The position numbers and the translations under genes are program-made. The notes under the pieces are model-generated. The model was not told where the DNA came from and searched no databases. It saw nothing but the letters and a program-made list of their open reading frames with translations. DNA of 46,831 nucleotides from Alphaproteobacteria bacterium (GTDB lineage Bacteria > Pseudomonadota > Alphaproteobacteria > UBA6615). The stretch is from the NCBI GenBank assembly GCA_028822385.1, contig JAPKDV010000006.1:1-46831 (forward strand), written 5' to 3'. Below, in pieces: positions 37,734-46,831 of the stretch. Numbering within the stretch: position 1 is the first letter of the stretch; each line of letters begins with the position of its first letter.

Positions 37734-38810
37734 ATGACGTCTAGCTCGGAGGAAACGCACAAGCGTTACAGGATGGCCTTCGTGCTTATCCTGACGCTCG
37801 TGGTCTGTCTGGCGTTAGCGGCGCTCATTCGAGACTTCCTATTAGCGGTGCTGATGGCCGTTGTGTTCAGTGCGTTGTTGCACCCGGTTTATAGGCGGGT
37901 GCGCGCTGTTACACGCGCGCGTCCCTCAGTCACGTCAGGGCTGGTGATGCTGATTGTTTTGGTGGCGGTTGGGATCCCTCTTCTTGTGGTCGCAGGTCTT
38001 GTAGCCGCTGAAGCACTGGGCATAAGCAAGGCTGTATCACCCTGGATACAGGGACAGTTGCGGGGGGAGAGCGCCTTGGGCTTTAAATTACCGACCTGGC
38101 TGCCATTCAACGCGGATATTGAACCTTATAAGACTCAGATTATCGCCAAATTGGGTGAGGCGGCGGCTGGGGCTGGGAAGTTTTTCTTCGAAAGTATCCG
38201 TGAGGTGACGCGGGGGACATTTGCGGTGTTGCTGAACCTTTTTGTGTTTCTCTACGCGATGTTCTTCTTCTTGATGCGTGGTCCCGAGCTATTAGATTCA
38301 GCTCTCCGCTATCTGCCGCTTAATGAACCCGACCGGGATAGGTTGATTGATCGTGGTCTGACCGTCACGAAGGCCACTCTCAAAAGCATTCTCATCATTG
38401 GCGTGTTACAGGGTTTGCTGGTTGCTCTAGCGTTCTGGGTTCTGGGGATTGAGGGCGCCGCATTCTGGGGCACCATGGTTCTGATCCTCTCTGCGATCCC
38501 GGGTCTCGGATCGGCAATCGTCTGGGTCCCGGCGGCGGTCTATCTCTTCACGGTTGATCAGTTCTGGCCCGGCATGGCGTTGAGCCTATGGGGGGTTCTT
38601 GTCGTTGGCCTAGTCGACAATATCCTGCGCCCCCGTCTTGTGGGAGAGGAAGCTAAAATTCCCGATTTGCTGATTCTATTGTCGATTCTTGGTGGTATTG
38701 CCGGGTTTGGCGTGGTTGGAATTGTGGTGGGTCCGATTCTGGCTGCTGTTTTTCTGACGGTTCTGGATATTTATCGTACCGTTTTCGCAGAGCATCTACC
38801 CGTGCTGTAA
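37734..38810 (+). CDS. AI-2E family transporter (PerM/YdiK-like)
   Basis: Multi-TM protein with LQGLLVALAFWVLGIEGAAFWGTMVLILSAIPGLGSAIVWVPAAVYLF and GLVDNILRPRLVGEEAKIPDLLILLSILGGIAGFGVVGIVVGPIL. Confidence 0.92.
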   Translation: MTSSSEETHKRYRMAFVLILTLVVCLALAALIRDFLLAVLMAVVFSALLHPVYRRVRAVTRARPSVTSGLVMLIVLVAVGIPLLVVAGLVAAEALGISKAVSPWIQGQLRGESALGFKLPTWLPFNADIEPYKTQIIAKLGEAAAGAGKFFFESIREVTRGTFAVLLNLFVFLYAMFFFLMRGPELLDSALRYLPLNEPDRDRLIDRGLTVTKATLKSILIIGVLQGLLVALAFWVLGIEGAAFWGTMVLILSAIPGLGSAIVWVPAAVYLFTVDQFWPGMALSLWGVLVVGLVDNILRPRLVGEEAKIPDLLILLSILGGIAGFGVVGIVVGPILAAVFLTVLDIYRTVFAEHLPVL

Positions 38811-39071
38811 ACTGAACGTGATCTGTTTTCCTTATGTGGTGCGATTCAGGCCTGTCGAAATGTGTGGTTCTTGCAGGGATGCAGAGCTGTACTTTTCGGG
38901 CGCGCACATCATAAAAACGCCACGTTCAATAGTGGAATAGGCTGCAGTCCAGACATGATTGTCCCGATAGGTTGGTGGACGTGCAAGTTCTTTTCACTGT
39001 GCAAAATCGTGTAGATGGAACGGGTCTTGGTGTAGATTGACATCAATAATAACCAGAGATTAGAGGCCTCC

Positions 39072-39875
39072 ATGATCCTACCTTCGCCGCTCTCAATGTT
39101 TGATGTTTCCGGAAAATCGGCTCTGGTGATTGGTGCCACGGGATCTTTCGGAAGCGCGGCCGCAAGCGCACTGGCCCAGATGGGCTGCTATCTTACTATC
39201 GCGGATATGAACTCCGAGAAGCTCGAGGCGCTCGCCGTAGAGCTGCGCGGAGGCGGCGCAAAGGTCAAAATAGTTGCGGAGATCGCAAACTCGGAAGCGG
39301 CAGCTCAGAAGATCATCGATGGCGTTGTGAGTGCCCACGGCGCGCTGGACATGATGTTCGTGGCTACCGGCCTTAATGATGTGGGCTATATCGAAGATCA
39401 GCCTTATGAAAAGTGGCGCGCGGTGATGACTGCCAATCTCGATGGCTACTGGCTGGCCTGTCAGGCCGCGGGCCGACAATTCGCAAAGCAGCCCGGCGAT
39501 CGTGGGCGTGGCAAGGTTGTAGTTGTGTCCTCCACCCGCGGGCGCCATGGCCTTCCAACCGGGTACACTGGGTACTGCGCTTCAAAAGCTGGCCTCGACG
39601 GCATGGTGCGCGCGCTGGCCTGTGAATGGGGGGGGAAGGGAATCAACATCAATGCCATCGGGCCGACGGTGTTCCGCTCCCCGCTCTCGGAATGGATGTT
39701 CTCCGAAGAGAACCCTGGCAAGGCCACCCGTGAAGCCATGCTCGAACGGGTTCCTGTTGGTCGGCTCTCTGATACAAATGATCTTATAGGTGGATTGATT
39801 TACCTGCTGTCGCCGGCCTCGGACTACGTGACTGGTCACACGCTCTACATTGATGGTGGTTACACCGCTGAATAG
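39072..39875 (+). CDS. SDR family NAD(P)-dependent oxidoreductase
   Basis: SALVIGATGSFGSAAASALAQMG, YCASKAGLDGMVRALACEWGGKGININAIGPT, VTGHTLYIDGGYTAE. Confidence 0.94.
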   Translation: MILPSPLSMFDVSGKSALVIGATGSFGSAAASALAQMGCYLTIADMNSEKLEALAVELRGGGAKVKIVAEIANSEAAAQKIIDGVVSAHGALDMMFVATGLNDVGYIEDQPYEKWRAVMTANLDGYWLACQAAGRQFAKQPGDRGRGKVVVVSSTRGRHGLPTGYTGYCASKAGLDGMVRALACEWGGKGININAIGPTVFRSPLSEWMFSEENPGKATREAMLERVPVGRLSDTNDLIGGLIYLLSPASDYVTGHTLYIDGGYTAE

Positions 39876-39911
39876 ATACTGGCGTAATATGAGCAAACAG
39901 GACAACTGAAT

Positions 39912-42900
39912 ATGTTCAAATTGATACTCTGGGCCCTTCCATGGGTTCTCCGCATTGCTCGCTGGCGTTCCCCGGAGTTTCGCGAGCGCCTGACAGAACG
40001 AAATATGGTGGTCCAAATCCGGACGGCCGATAGTAGCGCAGGGCGCTACATCGTCTTTCAGGATGGCGGTATTCGATCCGGGGCGGGTATCTACGACAAC
40101 TCGACGGTTGAGCTGATTTTCAAGACAGCGGCCATCGGCGCAAAATTGCTGATGCCACCGATTGATCAGCTTGAACAGATTGATGCGCTGAAGAATTTTC
40201 TGGTGCGCCTGGAGGGTCCGGATGATGACGGGGTCTGGTTTGCCCAGACCGTGATGGCGGGGATGTCAGCGGGATGGCGGGTTGGCCGCAAGATGCCCGA
40301 CGGCACGACGCGCCTCTGCACCATGACCAATGGCGGTCCGCTGTTCGTCTATGTCCGGGAAGGCAAGATCATCCGCACCACGCCGATTGAGTTTGATACT
40401 GATGATCCGGAATCCTGGTCGATTGAAGCCCGGGGTAAGGTCTTTACGCCCCCGCGCAGCGGTGCGCTTTCGCCACATGCGATGAACTGGAAATCCATGG
40501 TGTATGCGCCCAACCGGCTACAATACCCCATGAAACGGGTTGATTTTGACCCCAACGGTGAACGCAATGTCCAGAACCGCGGTGTTTCCGGCTATGAGCG
40601 GATCAGCTGGGATGAAGCCCTCGACATTGTCTCGTCCGAAATCCAGCGGATGAAGCGCGACTACGGCACCGGGGCCATCGCTTCGAGCAATGGATCGCAC
40701 CACAACTGGGGAAATATTGGCTATTATCTGAGCGCCAAACTGCGTTTCATGAATGCGGTTGGCACCACCGAGGTGCACCACAATCCCGACAGCTGGGAAG
40801 GCTGGTACTGGGGCGCCCTGCACCATTGGGGTGGCAGTCTGCGCGTGGGCGGCGGTGAGCTCTTCGGGACCATCGAGGATTGTCTCGAGAATGCTGAGAT
40901 GGTTGTCTTCTGGTCGAGCAATCCGGAAGCTACGGGCGGTGTCTATGGCGGTCAGGAAGGTACTGTGCGCCGCAGATGGCTGCGCGACCTAGATATCGAG
41001 CTGGTCCATATCGATCCCTATTACAACGACACGGCCCAGTTTCTGGGTGGTAAGTGGATCAGTCCACGCCCGACAACTTCGCCTGCTCTGGCACTCGCGA
41101 TCGCACATGTCTGGATCACCGAAGGTCTATACGACAAGGAATATGTGGAGGCGCGCACCAAGGGCTTCGATGCCTGGCGTGACTACATTCTGGGTGTTGA
41201 AGACGGCGTGGCGAAATCACCGGAATGGCAAGGGTCGGAAACCGGTGTCCCGGCCAAGGACGTACGTGCTCTTGCGCGCAAATGGGGTAGCAAGCGCACT
41301 TATCTAGCTGTCGGCGGCATGGGCAATACTTTTGGTGGTGCGTGCCGCAACACCAACGGCACCCAGTGGACCCGCACCATGGTCTGCCTCATGGGGATGC
41401 AGGGGCTGGGCAAGCCCGGCGTCAATGTGGGCAATCTGCAACTCGGTGTGCCGCTCGATTTTAGCTTCTATTTCCCGGGATATGCCGATGGCGGTATCTC
41501 GGGGGATCTCAACAACACGGCCCTGGCCACCGCGCTCTATCAGCGGATGCCGCAACTGCCGACCATGAACCCGTCGACCCAGCTTATTCCGCGGCTGCGT
41601 TTGCCCGAGGCCATCATTGATGGTCATGCAGAAGGCTTCTTGTGGGATGCCCGGACGATGGAAGGGCAGTTCTCCAAGATCGTCTACCCCAAGCAGGGGC
41701 ACGCCAAGGTGCACATGCTGTATCGCTACGGCACGGCGATCCTGGGAACCCTGAATGACGCCAACCGATATGTTGCGATGTATCGGTCACCGAACCTCGA
41801 ATTCGTGGTCAACCAGTCGATCTGGAACGAAGGGGATGTCGAATTTTCCGATGTGATCCTGCCGGCCTGCACCAATCTGGAGCGTGAAGATATTGGCGAA
41901 TGGGCCAATGCTGGCGGCTATGGCGCGCATTTCAATTCGCAGATCAACCACCGGATTATTGCGTATCAGGCCAAGTGTATTGAGCCTGTCGGGGAATCCC
42001 GTTCCGATTACGATATCTTCTCGGCTCTCGCGTGCCGACTGGGTCTCGGTTCCTATTATACGGAGGGCATGCGGGAACTTGATTGGGTCAAGCGGATGTT
42101 CGATGCGTCCGACCTACCGAAGCATATCTCGTGGAAGAAATTTCTCGAGCGCGGTTACTTCGTGGTGCCGTCAGAAAAACCTGAACACCGTCCGCCGACG
42201 GCTTATCGTTGGTTCGCGGAAGGTCGCAAGAAGGATTTGCCCGAGGCAATGCCGTTGCCGGGTGATTACACCGAGCAATTCCTCGAGGGGCTTCAGACCC
42301 AGTCTGGCAAGTTCGAGTTCGAAAGCTCGAGCCTCAAGCGTTACGCGCCGGATGATCCCGAACGCCCGCTGATCGTCAAATACACACCATCCTGGGAAAG
42401 TTCCAATACGCCTGGGCTTGAGGGGTATCCGCTGCAACTGATGACACCCCATTCGCGATACAGTTTTCACACACAGGGTGACGGCAAGGACAGCTTCCTC
42501 AACGACATCGCCGATCATCGCATGCTGGTCGACGACCATTACTACTGGGTTCTGCGCCTCAACCCGCAGGATGCTGCCGCACGCGGTATCAAGACCGGGG
42601 ATCTGGTTAAGGTGTTCAATGGTCGTGGCGCGGTGTTGTGCGCAGCGTTGCTGACCGAGCGCCTGCGTGCAGGTGTGGCGCAGGGCTACGAATCTTCGGC
42701 CGTCTACGAGCCGATGGGTGAGCCCGGGCGTTCGGTGGACCGCGGTGGCTGTCTGAACCTGCTGTCTCCCCGACGTTCGCAGATCAAGAACTCACACTCC
42801 ATGGCCAACGGCACCGCGATGGTGGAGGTAGTGGTCTGGGATGGGGATATCAGTTTCGAACGGACCGAGCCCCTCACTGATAGACAGGCCGTCGCTGCGG

Positions 42901-42914
42901 AGGCAGTAGAATGA
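39912..42914 (+). CDS. Molybdopterin-dependent oxidoreductase, pyrogallol/phloroglucinol transhydroxylase large-subunit-like, with N-terminal SCP2-like domain
   Basis: [29 protein letters not shown]...[13 protein letters not shown]...[13 protein letters not shown]...[11 protein letters not shown]...[14 protein letters not shown]...[27 protein letters not shown]...[16 protein letters not shown]; residues 1-125 resemble an SCP2 sterol-carrier fold. Confidence 0.88.
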   Translation: MFKLILWALPWVLRIARWRSPEFRERLTERNMVVQIRTADSSAGRYIVFQDGGIRSGAGIYDNSTVELIFKTAAIGAKLLMPPIDQLEQIDALKNFLVRLEGPDDDGVWFAQTVMAGMSAGWRVGRKMPDGTTRLCTMTNGGPLFVYVREGKIIRTTPIEFDTDDPESWSIEARGKVFTPPRSGALSPHAMNWKSMVYAPNRLQYPMKRVDFDPNGERNVQNRGVSGYERISWDEALDIVSSEIQRMKRDYGTGAIASSNGSHHNWGNIGYYLSAKLRFMNAVGTTEVHHNPDSWEGWYWGALHHWGGSLRVGGGELFGTIEDCLENAEMVVFWSSNPEATGGVYGGQEGTVRRRWLRDLDIELVHIDPYYNDTAQFLGGKWISPRPTTSPALALAIAHVWITEGLYDKEYVEARTKGFDAWRDYILGVEDGVAKSPEWQGSETGVPAKDVRALARKWGSKRTYLAVGGMGNTFGGACRNTNGTQWTRTMVCLMGMQGLGKPGVNVGNLQLGVPLDFSFYFPGYADGGISGDLNNTALATALYQRMPQLPTMNPSTQLIPRLRLPEAIIDGHAEGFLWDARTMEGQFSKIVYPKQGHAKVHMLYRYGTAILGTLNDANRYVAMYRSPNLEFVVNQSIWNEGDVEFSDVILPACTNLEREDIGEWANAGGYGAHFNSQINHRIIAYQAKCIEPVGESRSDYDIFSALACRLGLGSYYTEGMRELDWVKRMFDASDLPKHISWKKFLERGYFVVPSEKPEHRPPTAYRWFAEGRKKDLPEAMPLPGDYTEQFLEGLQTQSGKFEFESSSLKRYAPDDPERPLIVKYTPSWESSNTPGLEGYPLQLMTPHSRYSFHTQGDGKDSFLNDIADHRMLVDDHYYWVLRLNPQDAAARGIKTGDLVKVFNGRGAVLCAALLTERLRAGVAQGYESSAVYEPMGEPGRSVDRGGCLNLLSPRRSQIKNSHSMANGTAMVEVVVWDGDISFERTEPLTDRQAVAAEAVE

Positions 42915-43762
42915 ATAAGTGGAACCTGATTGTTGACGTTGCCGAATGCACCAACTGCAGTCTGTGTACTCTGGCGGTTCAGGATGAGCATGTCGGGAAT
43001 GAATTTCCCGGTTATGCGGCTGAAATGCCCAAGCATGGTCATCACTGGATCGAGATCGAACGCCGCGAACGCGGCCAGGGAACCATGGTCGATGTCGCCT
43101 ATGTGCCAACCATGTGTCAGCACTGTGATGACGCCCCCTGTGTTGCCGCAGCGCAGAACGGGGGCGCCTATAAGCGCCCGGATGGCATTGTGATTATTGA
43201 TCCGGAGAAGTCCAAAGGACAGAAACAGATTGCGGAGGCCTGTCCCTATAATGCGGTCTACTGGAATGAGGAGCGAGATATCCCGCAGCACTGGCTCTTT
43301 GATGCACATCTGCTCGATACCGGGTGGAAAGAGCCACGTTGTGTGAGTGTTTGTCCAACCAAGGCATTGCGCGCGATCAAAGTGGACGATGCACAGATGC
43401 AGGAGATGGTGAAAGTAGAAGAATTGGAATCGCTACGGCCCGATCTCGTGACCAAGCCGCGGGTGCATTACAAAAATCTCTGGCGCTATAATAGTAGCTT
43501 CATCGCCGGGACCGTCAGCGTAGAACGTGGTGGGATCGTGGACTGTCTGGAAGATGCACAGGTGGCTCTGAAACAAGAGAACAAGGCCATCTGCACGTTA
43601 CAGAGCGATGGGTATGGAGACTTCAAGATCGATCGTCTTGAGGTCGACAGCGGCGTCTATTTATTGGAAGTCTCGGCGCCAGGTTATGCGAGCGAGACCC
43701 GCGAGGTAACCCTGGGTGAAAGCGTTAACCTTGGTGAAATCCGGCTGACGTCACCCGGATGA
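42911..43762 (+). CDS. Iron-sulfur subunit of the transhydroxylase-like enzyme, with C-terminal beta-sandwich (Cna-B/carboxypeptidase-regulatory-like) domain
   Basis: [41 protein letters not shown] ferredoxin motifs; C-terminal [52 protein letters not shown]; overlaps the large subunit stop by 4 nt. Confidence 0.9.
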   Translation: MNKWNLIVDVAECTNCSLCTLAVQDEHVGNEFPGYAAEMPKHGHHWIEIERRERGQGTMVDVAYVPTMCQHCDDAPCVAAAQNGGAYKRPDGIVIIDPEKSKGQKQIAEACPYNAVYWNEERDIPQHWLFDAHLLDTGWKEPRCVSVCPTKALRAIKVDDAQMQEMVKVEELESLRPDLVTKPRVHYKNLWRYNSSFIAGTVSVERGGIVDCLEDAQVALKQENKAICTLQSDGYGDFKIDRLEVDSGVYLLEVSAPGYASETREVTLGESVNLGEIRLTSPG

Positions 43763-44379
43763 TTGTGGCGTCGGGTGGGTCGAGAGACTGGGCTGCGTAT
43801 TACACCAAGACCGGTGCGCGCCCGCCGCGACCAAATCTGCTGTTCGCGCTGGACCGATTTGAAGCGGAAACCAGCGACACGCCTCGGCTGGCCGTTGATT
43901 TGGGCGCTGGAGGTGGACGTGACGTCATTGAAATGCTTCGACGTGGCTGGCGAGTGATGGCGATTGATGGCGAGGCAGCAGCTGCTGAAGCGCTGCGGGC
44001 GCGTTCAGATCTTCCTGTGGGTGCAAGCTTTGAGACTAAGACGGCACGTTTCGAAGACGCTGACTGGCCGGGTTGTGACCTAGTGAATTCTAGCTTCGCT
44101 TTGCCTCTCTGCACGCCGGACCAGTTTCCGCTGGTCTGGCAAAAGATCACGTATAGCCTCAATTCGGGCGGACGATTTGCCGGGCAGTTCTATGGCGAAC
44201 GCGACAGCTGGGCCGGGCGCGAGGGGATGACTTTTCACACGCAGCACGAGGTTGAGGCTCTTTTGTTAGGCTTAGAAATTGAGTTCTTCGAAGAGGAAGA
44301 GGACGATTCTAAAACCCCGCGTGGCGAAGCCAAGCACTGGCATGTGTTTCATGTGGTCGCGCAATTGCGTCTTGGCTAG
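43759..44379 (+). CDS. Class I SAM-dependent methyltransferase
   Basis: PRLAVDLGAGGGRDVIEMLRRGWRVMAIDGEAAA motif I; ATGA overlap with the upstream FeS subunit. Confidence 0.85.
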   Translation: MIVASGGSRDWAAYYTKTGARPPRPNLLFALDRFEAETSDTPRLAVDLGAGGGRDVIEMLRRGWRVMAIDGEAAAAEALRARSDLPVGASFETKTARFEDADWPGCDLVNSSFALPLCTPDQFPLVWQKITYSLNSGGRFAGQFYGERDSWAGREGMTFHTQHEVEALLLGLEIEFFEEEEDDSKTPRGEAKHWHVFHVVAQLRLG

Positions 44380-45185
44380 TCTGCCCGTTCCCAGTCAAAC
44401 AAAGCCGGTTCCTTGGCCAGAAAGCGTTCAAGCGCGGCCTTGTGATAAGGGCTAGCATTGGCCGCAGCCTGAGCATCGGCTTCCGCGTCGAGCGCCTCTG
44501 ATCGGTTGGATTCAAACGCATTGCTCATGACGAGTTTGGCCAGATGGATAGCCTTCGGTGAGGCATTGGAGAAGCGGGCAGCGAAGGCTTGTGCGTGATC
44601 CAGCAAGACATCGTCGTCGACGATTTCGAGGACAATCCCAAGCGAATGAGCTTCTTCGGCGTCAACCATGCGTGCGGTGAGAATAATCTCTTTTGCGCGC
44701 TGTTGCCCCACGATGCGGGGCAGCAGGTACATGGCGCCCCAATCCGGGACTAGGCCAATTCGACCGAAGGACATAACAAAACGCGCGCGCCGAGCTGCAA
44801 TGACGAAGTCACTGGCGAGGGCGAGAGAAAAGCCAGCACCGGCCGCTGCGCCGTTGACCGCGGCGATGGTGGGTATGGGAAGGTCGAGCCAGCGTTCGAG
44901 AATTTCGTGAGATTCTTTCATGCGGGTGCGCATGTTATCAGGACCCTTTTGGGTCATCTCCTGCAGAACGCGTATGTCGCCCCCGGCACAGAAGGCCGAA
45001 CCCGCGCCCGTCAGAACGACAGCAAAAATAGTCTTGCCGGCCCGCTTACCAATCTCGATGACGGCATCGGAAAATTCTTCGCGCAGGGCGCCGCCTAGTG
45101 GGTTCCTTGCTTCTGGGCGGTTGAAGGTGATCGTGGCGATTCCATTTTGCACATCGAGCATAAGATCTGTGTAGGTCGTGGCCAT
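44376..45185 (-). CDS. Enoyl-CoA hydratase/isomerase family protein
   Basis: ITFNRPEARNPLGG, VVLTGAGSAFCAGGDIRVL, IPTIAAVNGAAAGAGFSLALASDFVIAARRARF; start at MATTYTD (45185). Confidence 0.94.
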   Translation of the reverse strand: MATTYTDLMLDVQNGIATITFNRPEARNPLGGALREEFSDAVIEIGKRAGKTIFAVVLTGAGSAFCAGGDIRVLQEMTQKGPDNMRTRMKESHEILERWLDLPIPTIAAVNGAAAGAGFSLALASDFVIAARRARFVMSFGRIGLVPDWGAMYLLPRIVGQQRAKEIILTARMVDAEEAHSLGIVLEIVDDDVLLDHAQAFAARFSNASPKAIHLAKLVMSNAFESNRSEALDAEADAQAAANASPYHKAALERFLAKEPALFDWERAD

Positions 45186-45286
45186 GTCATACCTGTAACT
45201 GGTGGTGTTAAAGTTTGAGGGTAATAGCATGCAAAGCGCGGCTCATGGGTGCAAGGTCCGGTTGCTGAATGATGAAGGGGAGCGTG

Positions 45287-45781
45287 ATGAGTGAATCTGA
45301 ACTTCTGGAGCCAACCACCAATCCGGATACCAAAAAACTAGTGTACCGCAATGTGGTTGGCCGAAATTCTGGCGGCAGCCGAACCAAAATTACGGTGCGA
45401 GATACCCCGGGGATGGTAACCGACGAACCCATAAGTCGTGGTGGCACAAATGAGGGTCCGACACCGGTTGAAACTGTGATGGGTGGCCTTCTGGGGTGTG
45501 ATTCCGTGATCACAGGCATGGTCGCTAAGCTACTAGATTTTGAGTATGGCGATGTTGAATATGTCTGTGATGCGGAGATCGATCCGCGCGGTGTACATGG
45601 TGTTAAGGGTTTCCGGCCCTATTTCGAAAAGGTCACGGTGCAGAAGACTATCAAGACCAACGAGCCAGTGGATCGAATCGAGAAGCTGAAGAAAAACGTT
45701 GAGCAGCGTTGTCCAGTGAGCAACTTGATCCGGGATGCAGGTGTTGATCTCCATATCGAATGGGTCGTCATACCGATGTAG
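45287..45781 (+). CDS. OsmC family protein
   Basis: ISRGGTNEGPTPVETVMGGLLGCDSVITGMVAKLLDFEYGDVEYVCDAEID...NVEQRCPVSNLIRDAG; two conserved Cys. Confidence 0.88.
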   Translation: MSESELLEPTTNPDTKKLVYRNVVGRNSGGSRTKITVRDTPGMVTDEPISRGGTNEGPTPVETVMGGLLGCDSVITGMVAKLLDFEYGDVEYVCDAEIDPRGVHGVKGFRPYFEKVTVQKTIKTNEPVDRIEKLKKNVEQRCPVSNLIRDAGVDLHIEWVVIPM

Positions 45782-45853
45782 TCGCGCGAGGCTTACGAAA
45801 CGAAAAAAGACCGGCAAAGCGCCTGCCATTTTTGTATCTGCCTGAAACGTTGG

Positions 45854-46741
45854 CTAGCGTTTTAGGCGTGCGCCTTCACTGAGGATCGCACAGACCGCCG
45901 CGGTGTCTTCATCCGCCCGCCCTTGGGCCATGCCAGCGGTGTAGATGTCCGCGCAGGTGCCGAAGAGAGGTGTCGGGCAGTCGAGGTTTTTCGCAAAGTC
46001 GCCGATGATGCCCATGTCCTTCTGCCAGGTAGAGATCTTCATCGTAGCTTTGGAATAGTCATCTGCGACCATCATAGGGCCGCGGACTTCGAACATCCGT
46101 GAGGTGCCCGCGCTGTCGGCGATGACGTCAAAGATTGTCTGGGCATCGAGGCCAGCCTTCATGCCGAGTACGAAGGCTTCAGCGGCGGCGATGTTGTGAA
46201 TCGCTACCAGATGATTGGCGACATATTTCATTTTGCTGCCGCTTCCGAAAGGACCGACATAGTAATGCGCCCGGGCAAAACCCTCGATCACCTCAGTGCA
46301 GGTCTGTGCCGCTGCTTCATCACCACTCAGATAGACCGCTAGATCCTTCTCCAGGGCCTGGGCGCCGGTGCCGGACAAAGGCGAGTCGAGCATGGTTATG
46401 CCGGCCACGGTCATGGCCTCGTGATTGCGCTGCTTGTCCTCGATAGGCAGCGTCGAGCATTCCATAATGGTAAAATCGCTCGTGCCGGCATTGGCAAAGC
46501 CGTCGGCACCGGTGCACACGGCGTCCAGGGCGGCGATGCTAGGCAGCAGCGTGAGCACGATATCACATTGAGTGGCCACCTCTGCAGGGGAGCCTAGCGC
46601 AGTGCCGCCGCTTGCTGCAAATGCGGCGACTTGTGTTTCGTTGACGTCAAATCCGGCAACCCTGTAGCCGGATTTCAGAAAATTACCCGAGATCGCTGAA
46701 CCCATAATGCCAAGGCCGACCACTCCGATACTTTTGCTCAT
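45854..46741 (-). CDS. NAD(P)-dependent oxidoreductase, 3-hydroxyisobutyrate dehydrogenase family
   Basis: IGVVGLGIMGSAISGNFLKSGYRVAGFDVNE, LDSPLSGTGAQA, GSGSKMKYVANHLVAIHNIAAAEAFVLG. Confidence 0.94.
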   Translation of the reverse strand: MSKSIGVVGLGIMGSAISGNFLKSGYRVAGFDVNETQVAAFAASGGTALGSPAEVATQCDIVLTLLPSIAALDAVCTGADGFANAGTSDFTIMECSTLPIEDKQRNHEAMTVAGITMLDSPLSGTGAQALEKDLAVYLSGDEAAAQTCTEVIEGFARAHYYVGPFGSGSKMKYVANHLVAIHNIAAAEAFVLGMKAGLDAQTIFDVIADSAGTSRMFEVRGPMMVADDYSKATMKISTWQKDMGIIGDFAKNLDCPTPLFGTCADIYTAGMAQGRADEDTAAVCAILSEGARLKR

Positions 46742-46831
46742 GTGAATGCTCCTGAAAGAAATTGGTGGGTCATGCCCCGCTGTTTGGGGCGCCTTATAGC
46801 ATATCTACCATGCGCGACCGGGCCGTAAGAA

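Noticed and set aside
46774-46790. GCCCC-N7-GGGGC hairpin near the window end
   Set aside because: Only 5 bp and no T-tract; too weak to call a terminator.
1-46831. CRISPR arrays, insertion sequences, integrases, rRNA genes
   Set aside because: No spaced direct repeats, transposase/integrase motifs or rRNA segments were recognised by reading.

Overview
The window looks like a chromosomal segment from an alphaproteobacterium. Positions 1 to about 19 kb are mostly conserved housekeeping genes: a ybaB tail, recR, rmuC, def-fmt-truA, an MFS transporter, a minus-strand run dapE/dapD/HAD/argB/engB/yidC/yidD/rnpA/rpmH, a VTT-domain protein, gpt, a Lon-like protease, a lipoprotein and tRNA-Arg(ACG). 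From about 19 kb to the end it is an accessory, mostly catabolic region: cupins, FAH-family hydrolase, AKR, acyl-CoA dehydrogenase/CoA-transferase/FAD-monooxygenase cluster, amidase, thiolase, SDR, a molybdenum-enzyme operon, enoyl-CoA hydratase, OsmC and a 3-hydroxyisobutyrate-dehydrogenase-like protein. Several short genes are missing from the ORF track: rpmH, a DUF2256 gene and candidate microproteins. There are two adjacent decayed genes on the minus strand (TetR and FAH). The most interesting locus is 39.07-44.38 kb. It encodes a pyrogallol/phloroglucinol-transhydroxylase-like molybdopterin enzyme carrying an N-terminal SCP2-like lipid-binding domain. Its iron-sulfur partner subunit lacks three of the twelve canonical cysteines, and all three would be expected to ligate the same cluster. 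The small subunit is translationally coupled to a SAM methyltransferase. All calls come from reading the sequence and family knowledge; no searches were run.
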